This document shows positions 22,420 to 33,651 of a stretch of DNA of 64,000 nucleotides, piece after piece. The stretch is from Thelephora terrestris (taxonomy: Eukaryota; Basidiomycota; Agaricomycetes; Thelephorales; Thelephoraceae). The notes beneath the pieces were generated by a model. That model was not told where the DNA came from, did no database searches, and worked only from the letters and a program-made list of their open reading frames with translations. The translations under genes and the position numbers were made by a program. The stretch covers positions 1 to 64,000 of the forward strand of contig WIUZ02000026.1 of NCBI GenBank assembly GCA_015956445.1, written 5' to 3'. How positions within the stretch are numbered: position 1 is the stretch's first letter; every line of letters begins with the position of its first letter.

Positions 22420-23276
22420 TCAGACTCGGGAAGAAAGATGGACGACCCATCTGTTCGAGCCATCGGTAGCCCTTGTGAGACCGGTGAAGAAGACACGGCC
22501 GCAGAGAAGGTCGAACCTTCTCATGCCGTCACCGCCTGGCTGTCCTCTAGTACGGGCCTGGAGATACTGTGTGGCAGTGGCCATCACAAGCGGCGGAAGT
22601 GCTTTGCACTCATCCCTTGTCGCAACTTGGCTGAGCCAGAGGCTGAGGGTGTTGACGACATTTGACACAGTCACCACGGAAGGAGAAGAACGGCTATACA
22701 CCGTAGCTCCCATAGGAGCACCACCGACTTGGATCTCCGCACCAAGATCGGGAATGAAAAGGGTGATGTGCGGCACCGGCATTTGGAATACCGACTCCTC
22801 AAGAGACGCAGCCCCGAGATTGCTTTGGTTTGGACGTACAACGATCTCTCGCGCTGGACGCGTGACATTGAAGTAGACAGATGGTGCGGGGTTGTATGTG
22901 AGGATCGGATGCAAAACCGGAGCGGAATGCATCCTTCTTGCGTTCACGGGACTCTCCGGAGGCGTTGCTAGACCGTCTGTCCGAGCGTCAACACTCGACG
23001 CGTCTTGACGCGAAGAAACGGTCACGCACTCGTGTAGTAACCAGGAGTACCAGGTTCACCCGGAGGAAGTAATACTGTACCCATCCGTGGAGCCATCGGT
23101 TGGAACCCGCCACCATTGAAATTGTTGCTGGGTGTAGCAGGCGATGGCGGCAAAGTTGTCACGCCGATAGTTGGCGTACGGGGCAAGGACACGCTTGACG
23201 AAGACGTATGATAAGACCAGGCACTCGATGAGCCGCCCGCGTTCGAGCTGCTGGAAGTAGAGGGAGGGTAATGCAT
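22420..23276 (-). CDS. DUF6699 domain protein (copy D)
   Basis: Two-exon protein. The ATG at 23276 gives MHYPPSTSSSSNAGG, then a Ser/Pro/Thr-rich region. The exon ends GYYT and an intron (GTGCGT..GGACAG, about 22976-23029) restores the frame to NGLATPPESPVNARR. The C-terminal half fits DUF6699 more loosely than copies B and C: an amphipathic strand VPHITLFIPDLG stands where relatives have PWTI; VVTVSNVVNTLSLWLSQVAT is the conserved helix; a long helix follows; and GMRRFDLLCGRVFFTGLTR is the strongest match to RVDxLxGxxxFxGL. It ends WVVHLSSRV. The weaker core suggests divergence in function or relaxed constraint. It is transcribed towards copy C. Confidence 0.8.
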
Positions 23277-23365
23277 CGTGGGAAGTAAACTGTGAGAGAA
23301 GAATGTGGGACGAGGGGCGGGGGAGGAGAAGAGGGGATGTAGATTTCCGAGGCAACCGTTAGCGT

Positions 23366-23371
23366 ACTTAT
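23366..23371 (-). promoter_or_regulatory. TATA box of DUF6699 copy D
   Basis: The minus strand reads TATAAG about 90 bases upstream of the ATG at 23276. Confidence 0.5.
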
Positions 23372-23669
23372 ACCCCCATCCCGCCTTATCGCGGTGAACA
23401 ATCAGCCATGCCGGCCATTCACCGACGAAAAGCGTCGGGATTGTGTGATGGGATCACCACGCCCCTGTGGCGGGACTTCCAAATTTGGTAACTGGCGGTG
23501 ATCTGTCGCGCCCGACGTCGGCTGCCTGCCCGTGGACGTGCTTCTGGCGGTCGATGGCATCACAAGATGGCACTAAGATATCGATTACTACTACTACCAG
23601 TACATAGACACGATTATAAGGGATATATGCTAGGAATGTTTCGAAACCCCGTCAAAAAAGGATCCCAGT

Positions 23670-26600
23670 TCAACCAATTACCCCCGCCTCAACCAGATGT
23701 TCTACGTCGGAAGGCGCACCGACAGAACTAACCTGGCCAGGCTTACGTTTCGGCGCATCACGACCCGATGATTTGCTTCTCCCTCCCCTTTGCCCACCCG
23801 GTGCCTGTTTTTCTAGGAACTTGATCGCCCGTAGGCTTTCGGCGGTTTGGGCACTTAACCAGGCCGCACTGCTTGCCCGGTGCATCAAGCAGTTCGGTTC
23901 CACATATCCATCCAGGTTTCCAACAAGATTACCCTGCCCCCCAGGGACGACTTTCATCGTCCGACCATCACGCCACAGCGAACCATTATTAGTCTTCTCG
24001 AGAGTCTGAGTGATATCCAGACTCTCCCCGGCCGGAATTGGATCCGGATGGGATGGGGTGACGCAAGGCATGTCGACCTCCTTGCGCAAGACCTTGTCCA
24101 CGTCGACCGCCGAGAACCAAGCTACGCCCTGGGGCAAGTCATCCATACCCAACTTGAATGCAAACATGCACCGGGTCCAGAGGTTCGCAATCTGCAATGC
24201 CAGCGTAGCCCGGTATTTGTCCTCTTCAGCAACAAGGTATCGGAGTTCGTCGTGAACGGAGATGAGGTATCGCGCGTTGATGTTGTATTTTTCGATAAGG
24301 TACTCCATCGATACGATCAGGAGGTGGAGGTAGTCGACACCCGATGATTGAACGACCCAGTTGATTCGAGAAGGCATGTAGTCCTTCCCATATTCCGACG
24401 GAAGGTATTCTTTCGACAAGGCGTAGGTGATGCCACATCCCAGAGCTGGAGTGTGGGGACGGTCGGAGGCCGCAATTTCCTCCAGCTTATTGAAAACGAA
24501 GCTCTCCGTTCCACCATACCAGAACTTCCGATGAAAGAACTTGTCGTGATGGGTGGTTTTCCCCTTTGTCGATGCGTAAAGTTGGTCGGCGAGTTTCTTG
24601 GCTTCAGTGGGTGTCATGCTGGGGTTCGACTGTAGTAAGAGTAGTACCGCGTGCTTTCCTCCGGCGCCATAAATTCGTGAATAGTTGAAGACCTTCGCTT
24701 GGTTCCTAGAGATTCCCAAGATGGCTGCAGTTTTGGAGTGAAGGTCGGTCTTCGCTGCCTTAGTCCCCTCCAAAGTCATCCAACCGATCGCGGTGGCGCC
24801 GTGGGCGCCAAACTGGGCGTCGCCCATCACGCTCGAAATCCACAGCTCCTCCGAATCGACGTCGGCCCCAACAATTGTGTAACCATCCGGCGCCTGGACC
24901 ATCGCTTTGAGCTCTGAGCCGACACGGTTTTTCTTGGCGTTACTAGCAGTGAGCCAGGTCTTCTCAATCGCCCTGCGCGTCACTGTTCCCATGGTGATCA
25001 CTTGAGGAAGGATAACGCCCCATTTCCGCTGCTCGGAACCGATTCGGAAGCCCAGGTCGCGAGAACGATTTTGCCAGACGACCATCTGGTTCAGGACGCG
25101 GTCCCGAACGCTAATCCAGTAGCTGCACTGGGCGTTCAGGTCCAAAGCATCTTTCGCCGTCACGTCTGGGCTCGTCATGGTTCCGTCCTGGGAATATGCA
25201 ATGAAAGACTTCGCAAGCGGATTCCCGGTGTTCGCCTTTTCACCGTCCTTGTGCGGTAGTTTGTAGAAGTCGAACAATGATCTCGTGGACGTTTCTTGCG
25301 TACTTGAGGGGGGTACTTGTTGTTTGTTCACTGCTGCAAGCTGCGCGTCTTCCTCTTTCTTGAAGACGAGAGGTTTCACCCGACTTGTAAACACTTCGTT
25401 CGCGGGAACACGGAACACCCATCCGTGTTCCCTTGAATGAAAGAGTGGCCAACCTTGCCAGCTGAGTTTGAGAAGAAGGGGGGCGAAACGAGTGCGTATC
25501 GTGATATCGATGGTGCCCGGAGGTGAATCCTTTTTCGGCGCGGTAAGATCCCAGTACCACTTCGGCCAAATGACTGGAGGTAGCTTGGCCTTTTCGACTT
25601 TCTTTGGCCGGGGCAGGGACCAGTCAAGTTGAGAAAGCCAAGGATCGAGCTCGCGGGACGAACAATTCGAGAAACCAGCTTCGGCGAGTCGGATGAGCGA
25701 TCTCTCGGTGGCTTCCGATCGGTCGCCACTTGCTATCAGCTCAGCGAGGGCTGGGTCATTGGATGTAAGCCGACCAGACTTCAAGTGGGGTAGGCAATTC
25801 TTGGGAGTGAGTATGTTGGTTACTTTGCTCTTCGCGGAGGGTGGTGGGAGTGGGATGATATGTCCGTCAGCAATCGTGTGCCATCCATGTTCTGATAAAT
25901 AGGCGACGGGTGCGCCGTCAAACGCAAGATTAAGCACAAAAGGGACAATGGTCTTGAGCGTGCTGGGTTTGAATGGGTTTGAACGTAGCGTTTCGAGCCA
26001 TTTTGGAGGTTGCACCTTAGGTTCATCCTTTTCGCTCGGCCCAGCGCACTGAGCAGACGATGAATACTGAATCGGGGTTGGGTAACTAGTCTACGTACCT
26101 CTTCGCGAACGATACCACGCGATTCTTTCGCGACCTTGGGGCTCCAATCCAGCTGTTCCAACCAGACGTCCCCTTTCCACTTGTCATCAGCCATAAGCCC
26201 CTTCGCCTCCTGCGCGAGTTGCACCAGCCGTCCTCTGACACTTTCCTCCAGTTCCTTGTAGACTTTCTCAGCGTTCTCGATGTACTTCTCCCATGATTCG
26301 TTTACCGTCAAGAAGCTGGATCCCATTGTCAAGATGCCAGCAAAGGACACGGGACTGGGACATGCTCTCAGGAAGTCCGGGAGGACACGCGAGAACACAG
26401 CGTGAGTGACATAGACGTCCTCGCCACAGTAGTTAAGGTAGTCCTGCGCGTTTTCCAGGATTTCTTCGCGAGAAAGGGTCATGAAGTCGTTCCTGATCTC
26501 CTTGTTCATATCAATGTCGCAGTGGAGCCTGGCCACGTCCGCGAGCGAATTTCCAGATGTGAGGTCTTCCCAACTTTTCACTTCATCGACATCAGCTTCG

Positions 26601-27699
26601 TCCGATTGTAACTGGGGTAGACTCTCCTCCAAGTCTGAGCGAAGCTTTCGTAACCTTTCCCTCTTCGTTTCGTCCACCTCTTCCAGGTTTTCACTCTCCT
26701 GAAGAAGATTCTCCACCGCCTCCACCGCCTCCACACGTCGTTCCTCCTCTTTCTCTTTCGTCTTCCGGTGCTTCTTCCACGCGGGTCGTTGATGAGACGA
26801 GATGCCCTTGACAGCAATGTGAAGGGCCATGGTATCGAGAAATCGTGATTTAGTGCCATCGAGAAGGTACTCTTCGGCGATGCGACCTCGGTCGTATGAA
26901 ACGTTGTGACCGACGACGACGCGATGCATACTAGGGTCTCCAAACGGGATAAGGTGCTCCGGGTTTTCAGACTCGCCAAGTAACCAAGGGGATACCCAAG
27001 CATACCAGGCATCTTTGGAGACAGCACAAGCCATAATGGGATAGGGATGATAGCGAGGCAAAGTTTCGATGTCGAATGAAAGAGCTGGGTCATCTGGATG
27101 ATCTATGGGGATATGGTAACTCGAACCGTCGTCTTGGTAGACATACTTTGTCCAACCAGATTGTAGATTCCAGTGTTCGGGTTTTGGAGGGAGAGAGGCG
27201 GAGGAGAAATCGCGGGCAATCTCTAACCAAGGTTGGGAAGCCGCAGCACCGAGTCTGTGAAAATGTTCGTCAAGGTTCTTGCCTTGGAGAGGGGGGAGGG
27301 TGAAAGAGATGTTCTGCAGAACGGAGCCATGGCTAGGATCGAGATTGTGTGCACTGAGGTGGTCCCGAGCAATCTGCATGAACGCATCGTTCGGAGGGGG
27401 GAAAGTAGCATTTTTGAAGACTTGGGAATGGACATGCCGTGACAGCATCTGGACGCCTAATTCATTCCGTTTGACTGGAACATGATTAAGAGCCAGCGTT
27501 CCGAGAACAGTGTGGGTCACTCACCATATGGCTCGTCTACCGCTACCTCTTCCTTGGCCTCCCCCTTGATGACGGGAGGCCTTGAACCCCTCCGAGTTTG
27601 CAGTATTGGCTTCTGCATCTGAACATGCGAGGGCGGCGACGTGTGAATCTGTTTTGTAGCATTGAGCCTCGAAGACCTGGTGTAGGCTCGGTAGAGCAT
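23670..27699 (-). CDS. MIP1: mitochondrial DNA polymerase gamma
   Basis: Family A polymerase that replicates and repairs mitochondrial DNA. Three exons are inferred. Exon 1 (start 27699) encodes a basic, hydroxylated presequence, MLYRAYTRSSRLNATKQIHT. The intron GTGAGT..TCCAG joins to KRNELGVQMLSRHVHSQVF. Exonuclease motifs are LSFDIETLPRYHPYP (Exo I), VVGHNVSYDRGRIAEEYL (Exo II) and YCGEDVYVTHAVF (Exo III), so proofreading should be intact. A second intron lies near 26020-26100. Polymerase motifs are VGADVDSEELWISS (A, with the catalytic Asp), RNQAKVFNYSRIYGAG (B) and ISVHDELRYLV (C, with the second catalytic Asp). The protein has about 1,300 residues and ends in a basic tail (GGQRGGRSKSSGRD), similar to other fungal Mip1 proteins with C-terminal extensions. 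All catalytic residues are present. Confidence 0.96.
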
Positions 27700-28518
27700 C
27701 CTAAACCCAAGGCCAAGTCGCCGGGCGGATGAGCACCGTCACTGTGTGCGTCTATCCGATCACATTTACTTGATCACATCAACAAATCAGTTGAACATTT
27801 ACCGTGTCCGACGATATCCTCGCGGCCAGAATCTATGACCATGACTGAGATATCACGCCCAACCGACGGCTCTCATCAATCACGATAACTTACAAGAGCC
27901 CATAACGTTTCAAGGGGTTTGTGATGAGTGGAAGATTTGCGACTTGCTCGCGTTCTCAAACCGGGTTCATAATTTTCAGACATGGTTTACAGTTCTCGGA
28001 TAAGTGGACTTTCAGGTATATAAATTTATACAGAACCAGGCTAGGCATTGGAAAGGAAATATTGGGAAGTCCACAATTCTACGCACCTGCCGTAGCCCAT
28101 CTTTGTCCTTCGAAAAGCACAGGATGATGTGTCTGAAGACATTCGATGCGAAGGTTCTGGCAGCCCGAACGGCGAGCTTATCAAGATAATCTCATAGAGG
28201 AGGGGAGACGATGAGAAGCTGGAAGGACTATTGCGGTCCCGGCTTTAAAATAAGTAGTATACTTCACTCACCAACTGAATCCATGAGCAACTCAGTACAT
28301 ACCTCACTGACACGAACCCGACCCGTTTACCGCTGATGCTCGACTCACTCGCTCCGGCCGTCTCGCACAAATTGAACGCCCGAGGGAGTTGTATAGGGTC
28401 ATATAGGCAATGAGGAGCTTGGCGCGCGCTCTTTCACATTCATCCAATTGATCGGGGGCATGGATGGACCCGGCTTGCTCGGGTCGCCGTGCTGGTCGGT
28501 ACAAAGGGCGTCCACGAG
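27700..28518. other. divergent promoter region, MIP1 / lactonase-like gene
   Basis: These 820 bases lie between two genes transcribed away from each other. The right end holds the TATA box of the lactonase-like gene. Short open frames show nothing recognisable. No repeats or RNA genes were seen. Confidence 0.5.
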
Positions 28519-28525
28519 TATATAT
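28519..28525 (+). promoter_or_regulatory. TATA box of lactonase-like gene
   Basis: TATATAT lies about 70 bases before the ATG at 28593 and is followed by a C/T-rich stretch (about 28555-28580) typical of fungal transcription start regions. Confidence 0.6.
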
Positions 28526-28592
28526 GCACCATCATGCCCACTAATATCTCCATCTCGCCTCTTCCCTTCTCCTCCCCACATAATCCGGAATT

Positions 28593-29826
28593 ATGGTCAA
28601 GCTCAATATCCTCGCTGGCGGGGACATCGCCTTCATTGCTTCCTACCTCTTCGACAGCGTCGGCCAAACTTTGACATTGATCCAGCAGAACCCTTCAGGA
28701 CAGAACCCTTCTTGGATTGAGAGATCCGTTGTCAATCCTTCCGTTCTCTAGTCAGTTGCACAGTTCTCCGGGATTCACCAACGTCGTTGACGCATGACTT
28801 GGATCCTTAGTGCTGTTAACGAAGTGGAAGCTGGCGCCGTTCAATCTTTTACCATCTTTGACAACGGTACTTTGAGTGGCGCGATCTCATCGATAAGTAC
28901 TGGCGGAAACGGTCCCGCACACGTCTTCGCTTCGCCAGATGGGGAGGTGTCTGCTATGAACGTATGTCACCCAGACTCGGTCAGATCGACCTTGGCTAAC
29001 GACTCTTGTATCAGTTCGGAGGAGGAAATGGGGTGATCGTGACCATGCAGAACAATGGGAGCATTTTCGGAACCTCTACTCCCATCACCTTCCCGGTCGT
29101 CGGCTCGAGTGGCGTCTCACACCCGCACGAAACGATACAGGTGGACAACGAGTTGCTTGTACCAGACCTAGTGAGTACAGATGACCCCACAAATCGTACA
29201 AAATCCCCAACGGTTCCTTCTTTCAGGGAGGTGACACCATCTGGAGGCTCGTCCCCGACCAAAGCGGAACCTTCTCGATAGGAGGAGAGATCACACAGCC
29301 TACCGGGAGTGGTCCGCGCCACGCCGCAGTTTTCGACAACTTTCTGGTCACCGTTCACGAGCTCTCAAGCACCATCACCTCACAACTCATCCCGCCCCTG
29401 GGTCAGAACAGCTCAGATCTCATCTCCAACCTTTCGATCGTTCCCGTGGATCAAGCTGCCCTACCAGGAGCCAGTTTCGCCGCTGCGGAGGTCCTGATCC
29501 CTCCACCGAACCAAGTCTTCAATTCTACATTGGTCTACGCCTCGAATCGGAACACAGGTACAGGCATTGATACAAGGGGAGACTCTATCGCCGTCCTCAG
29601 TCTCGCCTCGGATGGAACACTTCAGATTGTCAACCAATTCTTTACGGGCCTACAGCAAGTTCGGGGGATGCAATTCGGTGGACCGGATAACAGATTTCTT
29701 GTCGCGAGTGGTGTTGTCGGGAATGGGGGCGTCATGGTCTTTGAGAGGGTTGGGCAGGGAGATCAGTTCGTGCAGGTCGCCAACAACACGGACATTCCGA
29801 ACCTTACTAGCTTTGTGTGGGTATAA
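28593..29826 (+). CDS. lactonase-type seven-bladed beta-propeller protein
   Basis: The ATG at 28593 gives MVKLNILAGGDIAFIASYLF, a blade-1 strand without a signal peptide. Three introns (28752-28811, 28960-29013, 29170-29226) join NPSVLY to AVNEVEAGAVQSFTIF, SAMNFGGGNGVIVTMQNNGS and LVPDLGGDTIWRLVPDQSG. Repeated blade strands, the segment GPAHVFASPDGEVSAMNFGGG, SGVSHPHETIQVDNELLVPDLG and the late LVYASNRNTG place it in the 6-phosphogluconolactonase / carboxy-muconate-cyclase propeller family (Pfam Lactonase). LQQVRGMQFGGPDNRFLVAS near the end is the usual final blade. It has about 350 residues. Substrate cannot be told; in fungi these proteins are annotated variously as lactonases or muconate cyclases. 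The family call is secure. Confidence 0.88.
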
Positions 29827-30620
29827 GTATACAAACATCATCGGCTAGTTTCCCCAGATCTTGTCGTTGCATGCATCCGATCCGTCTCATCAAAATCCTC
29901 GTTAGCTCCCTAAGCACTTCGTATGAACCCCATACCCATCGCTGAGCGGCTTTCCTCGTTCGAGGCACATATCTCGGCGATTCCATCAAGGCACGCTTGA
30001 CTGGAACTCAGGCTGCTGTTGCAAAACCGACAGTTTAGATATTTAGACCATACCTCTTCTAGACCCTCAACCTTCTCAAATGATTTATACGGTCCTCCGG
30101 CTTTGTGTTGGACGGGTGAGTCGTGACATGTGCCCCCTGCTGCCTGGCCCTACTATCCCGTTGTGCCTTCGTTTGCTCGCTGTAATGCGGCATTTTTCTT
30201 TGGCTTGCAACCCACTCACAATGCGACACCATGCATGAGTTTACTGCGGCTGATTTCTGCATGGTTCATTGCAAACGGGTACCCATATACCCATGCGGAT
30301 AGTGATTTACTACGAATCCCACCGGTCGGCACCATGGTAGAAACTTGTTCATACGCTACAATATGTTGTTATATGAAGCCACTCGCCCAGCTGATATACA
30401 CACGCTGCGTCAAATTTGCTTCCGTTCCCGCTGGCATCCCTTTTCTCGCGGGATTTATCTCAAATGCAGCAAGGGTTCTCCATCCAATTCGCTTGACTGT
30501 TACGCAGTTGCGTGTATCTCCTGGAGGAACTTATGCAGTGCTTGCGCCACATCTAGACTGTACTTTGGGGTCATCGTTAATTCCGAGCGAGGGGTAGCAG
30601 ACGGCGATGTGTCAAAAAGC
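29827..30620. other. intergenic between lactonase-like gene and tRNA-Ile
   Basis: 3' UTR of the lactonase-like gene, then sequence with no coding signal. A frame at 30130-30597 has no recognised motif and is probably chance. Confidence 0.5.
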
Positions 30621-30705
30621 TGGTCAATACGAGTCTCGAACTCGCGACCTTGGCGTACACTACTGTGTATTAGCACCACGCTCTAACCAACTGAGCTAAT
30701 CGACC
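30621..30705 (-). tRNA. tRNA-Ile(AAU) with 11-base intron
   Basis: Read on the minus strand, the acceptor stem GGTCGAT pairs with ATTGACC (one G-U), discriminator base A. The D arm is TAGCTCAGTTGGTTAGAGC. The anticodon stem TGGTG pairs with CGCCA around the loop C-T-AAT-A-A. An 11-base intron (30657-30667, minus strand CACAGTAGTGT) interrupts the loop one base 3' of the anticodon, the canonical eukaryotic position. The T arm GCGAGTTCGAGACTCGT is complete. The A at the wobble position would be edited to inosine, so it reads AUU and AUC (AUA is possible too). Confidence 0.95.
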
Positions 30706-31418
30706 ATACCTTTCTGGCAGTTTTATTTATCAACACCAGTCTTCACTCCGCTGCCCCCTCCTGGCCGAGGGATGGGGACTAATTCCGTCACCCAAACGGA
30801 GAACCTCGAAGCAGTAGCAGTGGGTTAGTCTGAGGTGTTTATCATTTATGGCAGAAGTTTGAGCTGGAGGCCAAAGAAGGTCGTCTCCCCGGTCGCTCAT
30901 CGAAAGGTCATCTCTTTTGCACCTTCATCCATGGATGATACATACTAGACACCCCACCAGGCCGGCCCACCGGTCTTGATTAACAGTCGGTCCGGAGGGT
31001 TAATTCATTATTCACCCGCAAGCAGTGGTTATATGTTCGTGTGGCCGTGACATGCAGATTGGCGAGCATACCGAAACGCCAGGGACGGATACGACCCCTC
31101 GCGGTATGGAGTCAATCCGTCAATATCTCTCTGCGAAATAGACGAAGACGAGATACACATGTTCGGAATCGAGAATACACAGTACATTGATTTGCTTTTC
31201 CATGGGGTACATTCGGGTAAAAATAGGTCTGGATAGAGTAGATACGTGAAAAGCTGAACGGTAGACTACATCTAAAAAAAGGGAACCTTCACTGGCGTGA
31301 GCGTCGCGTGTACATGTGCGGTTTTGCCAAACAACACAAGAAAGGGAAGGAAAAAGGAGGGCGGAACCGAGGGAAAAAAGGAGTGTATCCTCGCGGAGGG
31401 CTTCTGGCGAACTTGCCG
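30706..31418. other. intergenic between tRNA-Ile and membrane-protein gene
   Basis: No coding signal. The right part (about 31120-31418) is probably the 3' UTR of the membrane-protein gene on the minus strand. Confidence 0.5.
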
Positions 31419-32679
31419 CTACAAACTGAATCTGCTTTCCGGGAAGACGGGAGGTCTCTGGAGAGGAAGACGGAGGGTGTCCATATCCAGCTTTTGTGCG
31501 GACTGAGTAGGATACATGGAGGCGAAATACTGGGTGAAGGGACGGGTGCGGCTTGGCTCTTCGACGTAATTGCTGAAGAACAAGAATTGCACACACGCCA
31601 TGGCGAGCCTGTCAGGGGATGGGATCAGTTCAAACAGAAAAACAATGTTGGGCTGGTGATGCGTTGCTTACGCGAGGACAACGGAAAGGCACAATAGGAT
31701 CTGGGTCATGATCAAGGGTTTGTATGGCATATCGCTCAAAGCCTAATATTTTTCATGAGGAAGGTTCTGATAAGGGGATAATTGAGACATACGAGCGTAT
31801 GTGCACTGTTTCCGTCAAGCAGGTGTCGAAGACCATTGCTGACACCTTTTTGTTGGTTTGAGGCGAGATCAACCCCGATTAAGAGGAGAAACGTTCCGGT
31901 GAACGTGCAAGAAAGGGCCTACGAATATTCCCGTCAGACGTTACCTACAAGTCGGAAAATGAAACGCACGATGCCTATTCGTTGCCTGAGCAAAGTTACC
32001 GCAAACCCAGCCACAGCACACACGACGATAAAGATCCAGTTCAAACCCGTCGGACGTAGGAGCAGTCCCTCTCGCATCAGGACAAGTCGCATTCCAACGG
32101 ACATCCCACCCAGGATACTCAAAGCGGTCAGTCCCGCCAAACGACAGGACTTGAAAAGACCACCGAGCGATCCCAGCATGAAAGAGCCCAAAGTGATGAG
32201 CGTCAGAACCAGATCCGACAAACCCTCCGCGCCCATGACATTTACAATTGCAACCCAGACTACGACGAACGTCAGCCATGTTAACTCAATAACCAGGTGT
32301 CCACTGGCAGAGACAACTAACCGCAAAACGCGAGGACCAGCCCAATCGCCAACGCTGTCGTTGTTCTCCACAACCTCATCCCACCCAGGGTCAAAAACGA
32401 CCCGACTACCAGTCCGAACGAAAGCCAAAGCACTGCCGGAGCGTCGAAACCGGAGCCCGCTCCATCAGAGGCGGATCCTGTACCTGTCCCGCTCTGATCC
32501 ACGCTATTCACCGTGGTATTTGAGCCACCATCCGCCACAACGTCTTGAGTCGGCGCGTGGATAAAGCGATGGATCACGGTCAGGCCTCGGCCATGGTGTG
32601 TCGGTAAGGCTAAGGCAAAGCTGACCGTAAGCCAAAGAAACAGTGTGAGCCGAAGTGCGAAAGCGATGAGGAATCCCAT
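31419..32679 (-). CDS. multipass membrane protein, TMEM198/TM7SF3-like (DUF4203)
   Basis: The ATG at 32679 starts a signal peptide, MGFLIAFALRLTLFLWLTVS, followed by FALALPTHH and a Ser/Gly/Asn-rich lumenal stretch. Then come many hydrophobic helices: VLWLSFGLVVGSFLTLGGMR, TTALAIGLVLAFC, VWVAIVNVMG, LTLITLGSFMLGSLGGLF, LNWIFIVVCAVAGFAVTLL, and after another intron TGTFLLLIGVDLASNQQKGV. That last segment, continuing SNGLRHLLDGNSAH, is the part most like fungal DUF4203 proteins. Three further small exons give PYKPLIMTQILLCLSVVLAL and a soluble tail ending PESRFSL. Five or six exons are inferred; donors GTTAGT, GTAGGT, GTATGT and GTAAGC all keep frame. The human relative TMEM198 takes part in Wnt signalling; a fungal role is unknown. 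The last two exons are less certain. Confidence 0.75.
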
Positions 32680-33651
32680 CGTGTGGTGAGACAGAGGGGA
32701 CTTTGGTTGGTGGTAGCCCACAAAAGTGGTTTGAATTTCTTCGGAATGTCAGAAGAGAAGCGGTTTCCAGGGGGTCACTGTTCGAAGCTGCCCTTCCCGA
32801 GCCCCTCAAAGAAGTATGAAGGTGTCCGTCAAGAAAAATGCACAAGGCGAAATCGAATCGGTTTCCCGAATGGTCGCAGGAAAGATTTACAATTCGAATG
32901 AGGGGCCCGCCTCGAAAAAAAGAGGGTCGAGAAATAAAACGGATGGAAAGAGGAGAAGAGATGGGGGAGTACGTGGCGTGCGAGGAGCACAAACCTTGCT
33001 TTTACTGGTCTCTTCCGTAACAATCCCTTGACAACGGTGGCAGGGAACACGTCGATTGGATACGATCGGGCGGAGACACCCATGATCCCGAGTAGACGGG
33101 CATAACAATTCAAATCGAGAACATGACCAAAGCCGATATGTTGGGGTGACAACGAGCGTGGAAAGCTGCCAGAACTCGTGCAGGCTTTGTATCTGTAGGG
33201 AACCAGAGGGCCGAGTAGGGGCTTTTGATCGTTGTCGTACAATGTTGACTTCCCGTGCTGATCGAGATCAGGGCCTGCATGCCAAAGCCAGAAACTTATC
33301 GATCATTGACCTGGGCAGCTTGAATAGGCCCTCGGTAATCCTGTTTAATCCATCCATGCATCAACCCTGGCGAGAGAGGTCAACAACCAGCTACACCAGC
33401 AAAGTATCATCAGGTACTCAAAACGACTATCGTGGTGGTGTTTTAAACCTCGTGTTCAGCTCGCCCAGGGTCTCGTCTTTCAATTGCCTGCTACCATCGC
33501 CCTTCTGGATGGCCGCCGAGAACAGCAATCCACGAGCATCAGGAGATGATTGATTGATGGTCCGGCGCATTCAGTCAACTAGGAATTAAACCAGCCGCAA
33601 ACAAACCCGCTTGCTACCGGCCGATTGAAGCTCTCGCACCTCACCTCAAAG
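32680..33651. other. divergent intergenic region
   Basis: These 970 bases lie between the membrane-protein start (-) and the acetyltransferase start (+). An open frame at 33146-33553 (+) has no recognisable motif and is probably not a gene. The stretch 32880-32990 is purine-rich on the plus strand. Confidence 0.5.

Noticed and set aside
10756-23276. PP2C, BUB3 and GH5 read as members of a DUF6699-containing biosynthetic or toxin-type cluster
   Set aside because: All three are ordinary conserved genes with their own roles; nothing in the sequence ties them functionally to the DUF6699 proteins.
23670-27699. Polymerase gamma as part of a mitochondrial plasmid or viral polymerase insertion
   Set aside because: It has nuclear introns, a presequence, proofreading motifs and full length of a normal Mip1; it is family A and not a family B plasmid polymerase.
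31308-31697. Plus-strand open frame near the membrane-protein gene
   Set aside because: Antisense to its last exons and 3' UTR; composition is a reverse-complement artefact of C/T-rich sequence.
31782-32564. A 260-codon plus-strand open frame
   Set aside because: It is the antisense of the multipass membrane protein. Its content is Arg/Ser/Pro-rich with no motif, while the minus strand gives clear transmembrane helices with matching splice sites.
33146-33553. A 135-codon plus-strand frame upstream of the acetyltransferase
   Set aside because: No motif; starts in a region more likely to be promoter; composition is not coding-like.
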